A stretch of DNA of 64,000 nucleotides. Origin: Halegenticoccus tardaugens. GTDB taxonomy: Archaea; Halobacteriota; Halobacteria; Halobacteriales; Haloferacaceae. The DNA lies in assembly GCF_004116405.1 (NCBI RefSeq), contig NZ_SDIC01000002.1:186001-250000 (forward strand). The letters run 5' to 3'. The notes under the pieces were generated by a model. The model saw nothing but the letters and a program-made list of their open reading frames with translations, was not told where the DNA came from and did not search any database. Position numbers and translations under genes: made by a program. Shown piece after piece: positions 34,320 through 42,515 of the stretch (positions are counted from its first letter, which is position 1; each line of letters begins with the position of its first letter).

Positions 34320-34511
34320 CTACCTCTCTTGCTTCTTCCGTTCTTCGCGCCGTGCGAGCTCCTCGTCGCTTAGCTTCTCTTTGCCGAGACCGATGAACTT
34401 CGTCTCGTCTTTTGGTGGGTTTGTTGTCACGAGATACACCCCAAGGGCGACACAGATCACCGCGAGAACGGCGATGACGACGAGTGCGAGCCCGGCCGAC
34501 GACGCGAGCAT
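34320..34511 (-). CDS. Single-helix microprotein downstream of the SSS symporter
   Basis: 63-residue membrane microprotein: one transmembrane helix (about residues 6-30) and a charged tail, DETKFIGLGKEKLSDEELAR then a run of Lys/Arg/Glu. The ATG at 34511 is one base after the symporter stop, so translation is coupled. Its topology places the charged tail in the cytoplasm if the helix enters with the N-terminus out. Small accessory subunits are known for some sodium:solute symporters, but I do not recognise this one as a named family. Confidence 0.7.
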   Translation of the reverse strand: MLASSAGLALVVIAVLAVICVALGVYLVTTNPPKDETKFIGLGKEKLSDEELARREERKKQER

Positions 34512-34512
34512 A

Positions 34513-36027
34513 CTATTCTTCCTCGTTCCCTCCGTCGGCACGGCTAACATCGAAAAACGGTTCAAGGGTCCTTCGAGACGGTGGATCGGTTGCCAGCGAG
34601 ACTGCGACGACCACAATCAGGCTCACGGCGACCCCGGGGATGACTGGATCTGTAATGACCGTCGAGATACTCTCCGGGATCCATGTATAGATACTCGTCC
34701 CGATGTGCCAGAGGACGACCGTTGAAAAGCCAGCTATCATGCCGGCGATACCGCCTTTTGTGTTGGCCCGTTTCCAGTGAAGTCCCAGTACGAGTGGGAT
34801 GAAGAACATTCCACCCATCATCGACGCTTGCAGGACGACAATGAGCTGGACAAGACCGCCGAGGAGGCCGCTGTTGAGTGCTAGTATGAACGGGACAGTG
34901 CCGAGGATCAACACGGCAATTCGGTTGGCCCAGACCTTCTGTTTCTCGGTCGCCTCGGGATTAACGAGTTTGACGTAGATGTCGTGTGCGAGTCCTGCCC
35001 CAGAGACAATCATAATGGAGTCGACCGTCGAGAGGATAGCCGAAAAAACGGCGGCGATAAGTAACGCGCCCAGGACCGGCCCAAGGACATTGATGCTCAT
35101 GATCACGCTGGCGAAATCCGGCGTCGAGAGTGCAGGGAACATGACCTTCATGATCACGCCCAAAAGTGCGACTGACGTGCCGATGATCGCTTGGAAGATA
35201 AGAGTAATTCCGATCGCCTGACGCACTGTCTTCTCGTCTTTCATCGAGTAGATGCGCGTGATTTCGTACGGGGCCGCGGCGATGGAAAACCCAAACGCAG
35301 CCATGAACCCGACGATTTCGGCCGTCGAGAGTGCTATTCCGACGAACGAGGGATTATACGATTGGAAGATGGCGTTTATCGTGCCTATCCCGCCTGTAAA
35401 GTACAGACCGAGTGGAATAGCTACCACTACTGCGACGGCCATCACGACCGCCTGCACGAAGTCAGTGAGGATGCTTGCACGCATTCCCCCAAATGCGGTG
35501 TAGATGACAGCAGTGAGCACCATCACGAACATACCGATCTCTTGACTGATACCCAACAGCGTCTGCAGAACGATCCCGCCGGCCGTGAACTGCGCGCTGA
35601 GGTAGACGGTGTATGCCGCGACGATGAGAAATGCGCCGATCGCGCGCGCATAGTCACCGTTTGCACCGTCGTCGCCGTAGCGCTCTGCAACGAAGTCCGG
35701 AACCGTAACCCGACCGAATCGACGCATCTGAGGCGCCACAAGTACGAGCGAGACAATCCAGCCTGCCCAGAGGCCAGGCCAGATCCAAATAAAGCCGAAC
35801 CCGAGTAAATAGTGGAGCCCGAAGGTCCCAACCAGTGTGCCGGCGGACATCTGTGTCGCCGAGAGCGTCGCGCCCCCGACGAGTGGTCCGATAGAACGAC
35901 CTGCCACGAGGAAGTCTTCCTCGGTTCGTGTCTTCACGAAGCCGTAATACCCAATGGCGAGAATAACAGCGAAGTATAACAGAAGAATCCCTGAAAATAG
36001 GGGACTGAGGCTAATTTGTGCGATCAT
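34513..36027 (-). CDS. Sodium:solute symporter (SSS family)
   Basis: 504-residue carrier with about 13 hydrophobic segments. GRSIGPLVGGATLSATQMSAGTLVG (about 43-67) is the SSS helix-1 region with Na+-site residues, and FVAERYGDDG matches the family loop. The segment TVDSIMIVSGAGLAHDIY near 315-335 matches the conserved late Na+ site (SSxxS-type) region. It overlaps the upstream 50-residue microprotein gene by 4 bp and is followed after 1 bp by another microprotein. The neighbouring peptidases and epimerase suggest a dipeptide or amino acid derivative as substrate, but sequence alone does not say. Confidence 0.88.
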   Translation of the reverse strand: MIAQISLSPLFSGILLLYFAVILAIGYYGFVKTRTEEDFLVAGRSIGPLVGGATLSATQMSAGTLVGTFGLHYLLGFGFIWIWPGLWAGWIVSLVLVAPQMRRFGRVTVPDFVAERYGDDGANGDYARAIGAFLIVAAYTVYLSAQFTAGGIVLQTLLGISQEIGMFVMVLTAVIYTAFGGMRASILTDFVQAVVMAVAVVVAIPLGLYFTGGIGTINAIFQSYNPSFVGIALSTAEIVGFMAAFGFSIAAAPYEITRIYSMKDEKTVRQAIGITLIFQAIIGTSVALLGVIMKVMFPALSTPDFASVIMSINVLGPVLGALLIAAVFSAILSTVDSIMIVSGAGLAHDIYVKLVNPEATEKQKVWANRIAVLILGTVPFILALNSGLLGGLVQLIVVLQASMMGGMFFIPLVLGLHWKRANTKGGIAGMIAGFSTVVLWHIGTSIYTWIPESISTVITDPVIPGVAVSLIVVVAVSLATDPPSRRTLEPFFDVSRADGGNEEE

Positions 36028-36176
36028 GCTCTCTCACCTCTCTCAACGGCTTCACTGTGTTCAGGCTCCTCTTCTTCGTTCTCTTCTCGACCTTTGTACC
36101 ATCCCCATACGAAGGCAAATCCGATGTAGATCGCCGAGACGAGCAGGAATTTGGCGATTTCAACACTAAGCGACAT
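36024..36176 (-). CDS. Single-helix microprotein upstream of the SSS symporter
   Basis: 50-residue membrane microprotein: a helix at about residues 6-27 (AKFLLVSAIYIGFAFVWGWY), then KGREENEEEEPEHSEAVERG. The TGA overlaps the symporter ATG (ATGA), and its own ATG at 36176 lies inside the last codons of the upstream exported-protein gene. The strict overlaps show that all four products are made together. Not assignable to a known family; likely a carrier subunit or regulator. Confidence 0.72.
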   Translation of the reverse strand: MSLSVEIAKFLLVSAIYIGFAFVWGWYKGREENEEEEPEHSEAVERGERA

Positions 36177-36909
36177 GGGCGTCACCTCCTAGATATCCAC
36201 GGGTCCAAGCGAACCAGCCACCCAATATACCCACAATGAGGGCGACACCGATGACAGTCGACAGTAACTCGATGGTGAAGAACGAGCTTGCTCCACTCCC
36301 ATAGTTGAATTTCACGAATCCGGGCATGTGAAGCAGATTTGCAGTAACCACATTTCCGTTCTGATCGTTCAGCTTGGGAAATGCTGAGCCCTGAACCTGC
36401 TGGCCTTCTGGGAGCGTTATCGTGAGAGAGACAACGGGGTTGGAACCCGTTGTCTCATACTCTGGGACCCATAGTGGAACGTTGAGTGAACCGGCCTCAC
36501 CGCTGACGCTGTAACTCATTCCGACGGTGACTGTCTCGCCGGCCGATACGTCCGAAACAGGGACCGAGACAGTCATGTACCGATCCGAACGGTCGACGGT
36601 TGGCTCGACTGGCTGGCCGTTGACGGAGGCTTGGACGTTTTGCACCTCAGTTCCAGGAAACAACCAAATCGTACCAGAGACCGCCGATAGAGCCTGTTCT
36701 CCGCTTCCTGGTTCTTCGACGGCAAATTCGTAATTCGATGTCACTTGAGTTGTCTCACCGACGGTAAGATCACCGTTCGCAGCACTCAATGTCACCACTG
36801 GTCCTTCCCCCTCTTGGCCCGCTACAGGCGCGGTGACGGCTGAGAAGGCGACCATCAGCACGAGGCCGTATAGTAGTATCTGTGGTTTTCTCTTCGGTAG
36901 TTGTACCAT
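36166..36909 (-). CDS. Exported, C-terminally anchored protein linked to the SSS symporter
   Basis: 247 residues from the ATG at 36909: a signal peptide (KRKPQILLYGLVLMVAFSAV, cleaved near APVAGQ), an extracytoplasmic beta-rich region of about 175 residues with Ig/invasin-like pattern (VVTLSAANGDLTVGETTQVT, GTIWLFPGTEVQNVQASVNG, VPVSDVSAGETVTVGMSYSV), and a C-terminal helix (TVIGVALIVGILGGWFAW). The ligand face is unknown. It is the first gene of the transport operon and overlaps the microprotein start, suggesting a substrate-capturing or gating partner for the symporter. The upstream 36,910-37,064 region contains AT-rich promoter-like sequence and the end of an IS element. Confidence 0.78.
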   Translation of the reverse strand: MVQLPKRKPQILLYGLVLMVAFSAVTAPVAGQEGEGPVVTLSAANGDLTVGETTQVTSNYEFAVEEPGSGEQALSAVSGTIWLFPGTEVQNVQASVNGQPVEPTVDRSDRYMTVSVPVSDVSAGETVTVGMSYSVSGEAGSLNVPLWVPEYETTGSNPVVSLTITLPEGQQVQGSAFPKLNDQNGNVVTANLLHMPGFVKFNYGSGASSFFTIELLSTVIGVALIVGILGGWFAWTRGYLGGDAHVA

Positions 36910-37064
36910 AGTTTTCCTTGCGATACCACACCATACCGCATACACATTCCTTAAACCTGCCGTAAGATATCGAAATCCGATCATTTCATATTCTGAACGA
37001 TTTACAATCTCGCCTGCTGTCAACTACCTCGGCGTTTATGCCGGGCTTGTCGGTGAACTCCCGT

Positions 37065-38270
37065 TCAAGCCGAAACTTCGGCGGACGTAAACTCGTCGCT
37101 CACGTTCAACGTTCCCGACTTTAGGGCCAGTTGACGGTTGGCCCGTCCACGCGGAGACATCTGCCCCGCGCGGACATGCTTGATTCCGATGTTCTTCGCC
37201 GCGTTGTAGTCCGCGTGAACTTCGTAGCCACACTTCCGGCAACAGAACCGCCCCTGCTTGGGTCGGTTCCCGCGTTCGGTGTGACCGCACTTTGAACAGC
37301 GTTGGGACGTATACGTCGGGTCTACCTGTTTGGTCGTGATACCGAACTCGGCGGCTTTGTACTTGACGTACTCGTAGAGCCGCCGGAACGCCCATGCGTG
37401 AAACGCTTTCGCGCCCGGCATCCGCTCGCGTATATCGGTTAGGTCCTCGAAGGCGATTATAGAACAATCGTGCGTAATCGCCTCTTGGACGAGGGCCTTC
37501 GATATGCGGTGAAGGTAGTCCTCCGCCCATCGACTCTCCCGATCGCCTATCGTGTCGATAGTGCGGTGAGCTGATTCCGTCCCTGTCTGCTGTAGCGACC
37601 CGCGTATCTGCTCGTATTCGCGGCGTCGATGGTTGAGGTATCCGCCAGACCACATGCGGCCCGTTGAGGTGGCGGCTATCGTCTTCACGCCAAGGTCTAC
37701 GCCGAGGACCGTCCCGCCCTCGGCTTCCTGCGGTTCGTCGTCTTTGGCTACGCCGACGTGAAGGTAGTAGCCGCCATCGCGGTAGTGAAGCGTCGATTCC
37801 CGAAGCTCCCACTCGTCGTTTCGTAGGTACGTCGTTTGTGGATTCTCGCCTTCCGGAGGAAGAACGTACTCGGCTTTTACGCGCCCGTTGACCGCCGCGA
37901 GCGTACAGTGGTCGTCGCGGTACGTTACCGCATTCTTATTGTAGACGACCGTGTTCGCGGTGAAGGTCGGTTGCGTGGCGTACTTTCCGTTCTGCCACGC
38001 CGAGGTAACGCCCTTCACGGAGTCCGCTGCGTAGTTGCGAGCCGCACAAACGAGGTCGGCGTTCAAGCCGTCGGTGGCTTCGCGGACCTGCTGATACGTG
38101 AGTTGGTGGAGCTTCGTTTTCGACGTGATAACGTAGCCGTCGTCGTTGCGCTCGAAAGCGCGGTCCGCGACCATTTGGGCGGCTTGACGGAACCGCTCGG
38201 TGGTTTCGCGGAGGTCGTCGCGCCGCTCTTGTGGAACGGCTAACTTCACAACGACGGTACGCCGTATCAC
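37065..38270 (-). CDS. tnpB: TnpB (IS1341-type), canonical RuvC
   Basis: 401-residue TnpB. RuvC-I is VLGVDLGVKTIAA, RuvC-II IIAFEDLTDIRERM with the normal Glu, the zinc ribbon runs from SQRCSKCG to CCRKCG, and RuvC-III is VHADYNAAKNIG. All catalytic residues are present, so it is intact, in contrast to the amber-stopped copy at 15,060. No TnpA neighbours it. Hairpins lie beyond both ends (GCCGGGCTTGTCGG near 37,040; GGCGGTTGCGTAGCGGGAC near 38,330). The ATG at 38270 is followed by the family-typical RRTVVVKLAVP. Confidence 0.9.
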   Translation of the reverse strand: MIRRTVVVKLAVPQERRDDLRETTERFRQAAQMVADRAFERNDDGYVITSKTKLHQLTYQQVREATDGLNADLVCAARNYAADSVKGVTSAWQNGKYATQPTFTANTVVYNKNAVTYRDDHCTLAAVNGRVKAEYVLPPEGENPQTTYLRNDEWELRESTLHYRDGGYYLHVGVAKDDEPQEAEGGTVLGVDLGVKTIAATSTGRMWSGGYLNHRRREYEQIRGSLQQTGTESAHRTIDTIGDRESRWAEDYLHRISKALVQEAITHDCSIIAFEDLTDIRERMPGAKAFHAWAFRRLYEYVKYKAAEFGITTKQVDPTYTSQRCSKCGHTERGNRPKQGRFCCRKCGYEVHADYNAAKNIGIKHVRAGQMSPRGRANRQLALKSGTLNVSDEFTSAEVSA

Positions 38271-38373
38271 AATCCCATGCGCTTAGAGGTGTATTATAAA
38301 CGTTTGGGAGTTGGCCGGCTGTATACGGCGGTTGCGTAGCGGGACTTACGCGATTCCCGCCCGCCCTTCGGCC

Positions 38374-39429
38374 TCAGAACGGGATTCCCTCGCTGTTTAA
38401 ATATGGTCGGATTACCACCTTTCCAATGACTTCTCGATTCTCAAGCGCCTGGTGTCCCTCAGCGATCTGTTCTAACGTGAGCACACGGTCGATCTGGGGA
38501 ACCAATTCCTCGCGCGAGACCAACGAGAGAACATCTCTGAAATCCTGGCGATTACCCATCGGTGCTCCACGAATCTGACGGTGGTGCTGGTACACCGATC
38601 GGATATCGATCTTTGGGACCGGCCCTGATGTCGCCCCGCAGATAACCATCTGACCCCCCATCGCCAATGAATCAATACTGTCCTGCCACGTCTCCTGGCC
38701 GACGTGGTCGGCAACGAGATCAACTCCACGACCGTCTGTGAGTTCCATTACCGCATCATCGTGGGGAATCTCGGTGTAATCGATGACCTCATCTGCCCAC
38801 TCACTGACGACGGCTGTCTTCTCCTCGCTTGAGGTCGTTGCATAGACGGTCGCCCCCAGGCGCTCGGCAATCTGGAGTGCAGCATTGCCGACACCACCAC
38901 TCGCTCCCAGAATAAGCGCTGACTCCGCGGGTCGGAGTTCTCCAGTGACGACAATCATTCGCCAAGCCGTGGTGAAGGTGACTGGAGTAGCAGCTGCGGT
39001 TTCCCAGTCAAGCGTGTCGGGCTTTGCCTCAAGACACCATTCTGGAACGATAACGTACTCGGCGAGACCACCTGGGCGATCCTCTCCGATGATTTCGTAC
39101 TCGTGGCACATCGTTTGCTCGCCAGCCATGCAGTACTCACACTCTCCACAACTGACGCCAGGATAGACGATGACGTCGCGGTCAAGCCACTCGGCGTCAG
39201 CAGCCGTTCCCACGGCATCGACGACGCCAGCGATGTCACAGCCGCTGCGCTTGGGGAATGATCGATCATCTTCGGGGTGCCCCACGCGAGCGAAGATGTC
39301 TAAGTGATTGAGGGCGACCGCTTCGACGCGAATTCGGACTTCGTTCGGACCAGGTTCGGGAATTTCGACATCGACCACTTCGATCGCCTCGGCTGGGTCA
39401 CCGTACTGAGTAATGTGAGCAGCTCGCAT
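38374..39429 (-). CDS. Zinc-dependent alcohol dehydrogenase / quinone oxidoreductase-like
   Basis: 351-residue MDR-superfamily enzyme. GCDIAGVVDAVG (about 70-81) precedes a structural zinc set GVSCGECEYCMAGEQTMCHEY (four Cys near 101, 104, 107 and 115). A Rossmann GASGGVG starts near 176, and the tail is LENREVIGKVVIRP. Alcohol dehydrogenase with NAD(P) is likely; catalytic zinc Cys/His partners are weakly defined (NHLDIFARVGHPE). The last residues (about LNSEGIPF and the stop) derive from the adjoining TnpB-element end, so the natural C-terminus seems changed. It diverges from the M28 gene at 39547. Confidence 0.85.
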   Translation of the reverse strand: MRAAHITQYGDPAEAIEVVDVEIPEPGPNEVRIRVEAVALNHLDIFARVGHPEDDRSFPKRSGCDIAGVVDAVGTAADAEWLDRDVIVYPGVSCGECEYCMAGEQTMCHEYEIIGEDRPGGLAEYVIVPEWCLEAKPDTLDWETAAATPVTFTTAWRMIVVTGELRPAESALILGASGGVGNAALQIAERLGATVYATTSSEEKTAVVSEWADEVIDYTEIPHDDAVMELTDGRGVDLVADHVGQETWQDSIDSLAMGGQMVICGATSGPVPKIDIRSVYQHHRQIRGAPMGNRQDFRDVLSLVSREELVPQIDRVLTLEQIAEGHQALENREVIGKVVIRPYLNSEGIPF

Positions 39430-39546
39430 GAGCTGCAGTCGCGGTGCATATGAATAAAGATCTGGTTCGGAGCGAGCGGGCTGAGTAGAGATGGCGTTAC
39501 TTCCTCTTCGCCAATCCTTATGCTGTATGCTATCAACCCGTGTGGT

Positions 39547-41322
39547 ATGACTCAATCATCAGTCGATACCGAATCGCTGAGCGAGTTCGAAAAACAGCTT
39601 GTCGATGAGATCTCCATCGACGAACCGTGGGCCCTGGTAGAAGAGTTCTCCGAACTCACTCGCGTCTCTGGAAGCGACGACGAGGTAGCGGCTGCTGAGT
39701 ATATCACTGGACGCCTCGACGCTCTCGGGGTAAGTTACGAACGCCATGATCCAGAGCTCTACATCAGTCAGCCGCATGGAGCGGAGCTGACAACGCTGAA
39801 CAGGGAGTTCAAACCCGGACCGCTCAAGACGATCTCCTTTTCAGCAGCGACGACTGTTGCTGGCGAGGTTGAATATGTCGGCTCAGCCGGTGGTGATCTC
39901 CTCGAAGACGACGACGACCCCCATGAGCCCTACCACGATATCGGCGACTTGACCGGTAAGATTGCGCTCACAGCCACGGGTTCGTTATCCATCCGCGCAA
40001 CGAGAGTTCTTGAGGAGAAAGGCGCTGTCGGCGTCATCGCTATCCACAAGCACGATCGTGAACCCCATAGCGGTATCGCTACCCCCATTTGGGGTGGTAC
40101 CCCTCGACTCGACGAGGTGGACAACATTCCCACCATCCCCATTGTCAACGTCAACAACCCTGACGGTGCGACGCTGCGCGAGTGGGCAGAGAGCAATGAG
40201 GGATTAGTGGTCGAACTCTCGACGGATCTCACAACCGACTGGATGGAGTGTCCCATCGTCGTCGCCGAGGTAGAGGCAGGCGCAGCGGACGCCGATGCCT
40301 TCGTCCTACTACATGGTCACTATGACTCTTGGTTCGTCGGAATCGCTGACAACGCCACCGGCGACGCGGGCCTGCTCGAACTTGCCCGTGTCTTTGAGGA
40401 ACACAGCGACGATCTCGAACGAAACATCCGCATTGCTTGGTGGCCCGGCCACTCGACTGGTCGGTACGCCGGTTCGACTTGGTACGCCGATACGTACGCT
40501 CACGACATCGCCGACAACTGTGTCGCGCAAGTGAATATGGACTCACCGGGGGCTAAGGATGCCACTGAGTACACCGACATGTCCTGTTGGTGTCCTGAAG
40601 CCCATGACCTCGTCGGTGAGGCCATCGACGACGTTACCGGTGCGTCCTATGAGGAGCACTTCCCATTCCGTGCAGGCGACTACTCATTCGATAATCTCGG
40701 GGTTACCGGGTTCTTCATGCTCTCATCGAACATCCCGACCGAGGAACGCGAACGCCGGGGGTATCACGCTGTTGGCGGCTGCGGCGGCAACTCCGATGCC
40801 TGGCACCTTTCGACAGACACGCTCGACAAGGCCGGCAAAGAGGAACTCGTGCGGGACATCCGAGTCTACGCGGTAGCACTCGCCCGTGTGCTCAACGCTG
40901 ACGTGCTCCCCTTCGACCACGCTCGTAACACCGCGAAGATCACCGAGGCAGTCGCGGCGTATGACAACGTGGCCGGTGATGAATTCGACTTCTCCGCCAC
41001 GCTTGAGCAACTGGATGCCTTGAAGTCGGAGATTTCTGCGTATATGGAAGCGGTTCACGCGGGTGAGATTTCACCAGAAGAAGCGAACGACACCATCACA
41101 CGCCTCTCTCGGATTCTGACGCGGCTCTACCTCGTTGAGGATGAGCAGTTCGAGCAGGACCCTGCGACAAGCCGAGATCCAGTACCGAAGCTAGCGCCGG
41201 CCCAGAAGTTCCCGATTCTGAAGGGTGATGACCGGAAGTTCCTACAGGTACAACTCACTCGCGAACAGAATGCAGTTGTTGGCGAACTAAAGCGAGCTCG
41301 TCGACTCGTGGCGGAGAGCTGA
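39547..41322 (+). CDS. M28-family metallopeptidase with PA domain (copy B)
   Basis: 591-residue paralogue of the 30,189 peptidase, with the same architecture: a lead RVSGSDDEVAAAEYITGRL, a PA-like insertion (about 95-215), then LHGHYDSWFVGIADNATGDAG and WWPGHSTGRYAGSTWYAD, including zinc His, bridging Asp and catalytic Glu region. The C-terminal region (about 450-591) is again helical. It is followed after one base by a hydantoin/Asp-Glu racemase gene, a clear operon. ATG 39547 (MTQSSVD) is chosen over the upstream open frame because it matches the paralogue's start. Substrate is a peptide or N-acylated amino acid, not known further. Confidence 0.87.
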   Translation: MTQSSVDTESLSEFEKQLVDEISIDEPWALVEEFSELTRVSGSDDEVAAAEYITGRLDALGVSYERHDPELYISQPHGAELTTLNREFKPGPLKTISFSAATTVAGEVEYVGSAGGDLLEDDDDPHEPYHDIGDLTGKIALTATGSLSIRATRVLEEKGAVGVIAIHKHDREPHSGIATPIWGGTPRLDEVDNIPTIPIVNVNNPDGATLREWAESNEGLVVELSTDLTTDWMECPIVVAEVEAGAADADAFVLLHGHYDSWFVGIADNATGDAGLLELARVFEEHSDDLERNIRIAWWPGHSTGRYAGSTWYADTYAHDIADNCVAQVNMDSPGAKDATEYTDMSCWCPEAHDLVGEAIDDVTGASYEEHFPFRAGDYSFDNLGVTGFFMLSSNIPTEERERRGYHAVGGCGGNSDAWHLSTDTLDKAGKEELVRDIRVYAVALARVLNADVLPFDHARNTAKITEAVAAYDNVAGDEFDFSATLEQLDALKSEISAYMEAVHAGEISPEEANDTITRLSRILTRLYLVEDEQFEQDPATSRDPVPKLAPAQKFPILKGDDRKFLQVQLTREQNAVVGELKRARRLVAES

Positions 41323-41323
41323 G

Positions 41324-42088
41324 ATGGTCGACATCTGCTATCTCGTCCCTGGGGTCGGCCTCGCGGACAACGAACTCTCTCGTCGCGAACGGGTCGCAAA
41401 TGAGCTGACGCCTGACGGTGTCGATGTGACGGTCCTCGAAGCTGATGGCCCCGGTCCGACCAGCATCGAAAGCGCCGTCGAGGAGTTCTGGTGTGTGGTT
41501 GGGTCGATGAAGACTGCCCATCGAGTACAATCGGAGTTCGACGCACTGGTCATCGGCTGCTTCGGCGATCCTGGCCTCCGACCGTTACGAGAGTTATTGG
41601 AAATTCCCGTTATTGGTCCAGCCGAGGCGACGATTCACACGGCCGCCCAAGTAGCCGACCGCTTTACCTGGCTGACTATCCTCGATGAGACAGTGCCGAT
41701 GAGTCACGAACAGGTTCACGAACACCATCTATCGGACCGCTGTGTCAGTGTCCGCTCGGTAGACGCACCTGTTGAGAGCATCGATCATGAGTCCGATGAC
41801 CTCGTTGAACGAATGGTACAAGAGGGAACGGTGGCGATCGAGGAAGACGGAGCAGAAGCATTGTTCCCCGGCTGTATGAGCCTCTCGTTTGCCCAGCGGC
41901 ATGGCGAGATCGAAGAGCAGGTAGGAGTTCCCTTTCTCGACCCAGCAACCATTGCGCTTGAGCAGGCGGCCGCCTGGGCACGCCACGGCGTCGTCCAAAG
42001 TCCGAAAACATATCCCGAACCCAACTGGGAGAAGCTCGACGATCTCTTAGACACTAAGACGGCCTCATCTGCGAGTACCCAACGTTAG
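41324..42088 (+). CDS. Hydantoin racemase / Asp-Glu racemase superfamily
   Basis: 254-residue racemase fold. The first Cys sits in VIGCFGDPGLRPL (about residue 79) and the second in LFPGCMSLSFAQ (about residue 185), the two-base catalytic pair of hydantoin racemase and Asp/Glu racemase. VIGPAEATIHTAA and PFLDPATIALEQAAAWARHG support the hydantoin-racemase branch. It is one base downstream of the M28 peptidase, so peptide or N-acyl hydrolysis and racemisation of the product are coupled. Fits the hydantoinase genes elsewhere in the window. Stereochemical substrate unproven. Confidence 0.86.
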   Translation: MVDICYLVPGVGLADNELSRRERVANELTPDGVDVTVLEADGPGPTSIESAVEEFWCVVGSMKTAHRVQSEFDALVIGCFGDPGLRPLRELLEIPVIGPAEATIHTAAQVADRFTWLTILDETVPMSHEQVHEHHLSDRCVSVRSVDAPVESIDHESDDLVERMVQEGTVAIEEDGAEALFPGCMSLSFAQRHGEIEEQVGVPFLDPATIALEQAAAWARHGVVQSPKTYPEPNWEKLDDLLDTKTASSASTQR

Positions 42089-42216
42089 CTACGTTTCTTC
42101 ATAGGGGCGATGTATTTCGAAGCCCAGATGTCGCCGTCTTCGCGCCACTGCTAGGAGGAGTACTGGCGATCGTCGATTCGTTTGATCATCACGTACACGT
42201 TTGAGGGGACTGCGTC
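42089..42216 (-). pseudogene. Short coding remnant with an internal stop
   Basis: On the minus strand NVYVMIKRIDDRQYSS, a stop, then QWREDGDIWASKYIAP can be read in one frame. It resembles a small DUF6788-like haloarchaeal segment, but too little remains to be sure. It lies between the racemase stop and the 215-bp element. Confidence 0.25.
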
Positions 42217-42431
42217 GTGATAGTCTCCCACGACTACAGTCGTGGGCTTCCTCAGTCCACGACAGGACTGTCACCACAACAGGCGGCAACGCGGTCCCAG
42301 TCTCTAGAGGCGTTCGGGTCGGGTCGGTTCTACTCATCCCTCCCGTCCCATGCGAATGGCTGGCATAAAACGTAACAATGTCGGATTCATCCCACGACGA
42401 CAGTCGTGGGCTTTCTCCTCGAATCTCTGTA
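42217..42431 (-). mobile_element. 215-bp non-autonomous element, copy 2 (inverted)
   Basis: Opposite orientation to 10,555-10,769 and the same length, with hairpins CCCACGACTACAGTCGTGGG (42,228) and CCCACGACGACAGTCGTGGG (42,393). The two copies bracket 31.4 kb in inverted orientation and could recombine to invert it. Nothing else is visible up to 42,515. Confidence 0.75.
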
Positions 42432-42515
42432 TATCTCCTCCACTTCCACCTATAGAGGCAAACTCACCTCCCCTCATGTTCAGGATAGCCGAAGTTCGGT
42501 TCGGTTTCTAGCCGA

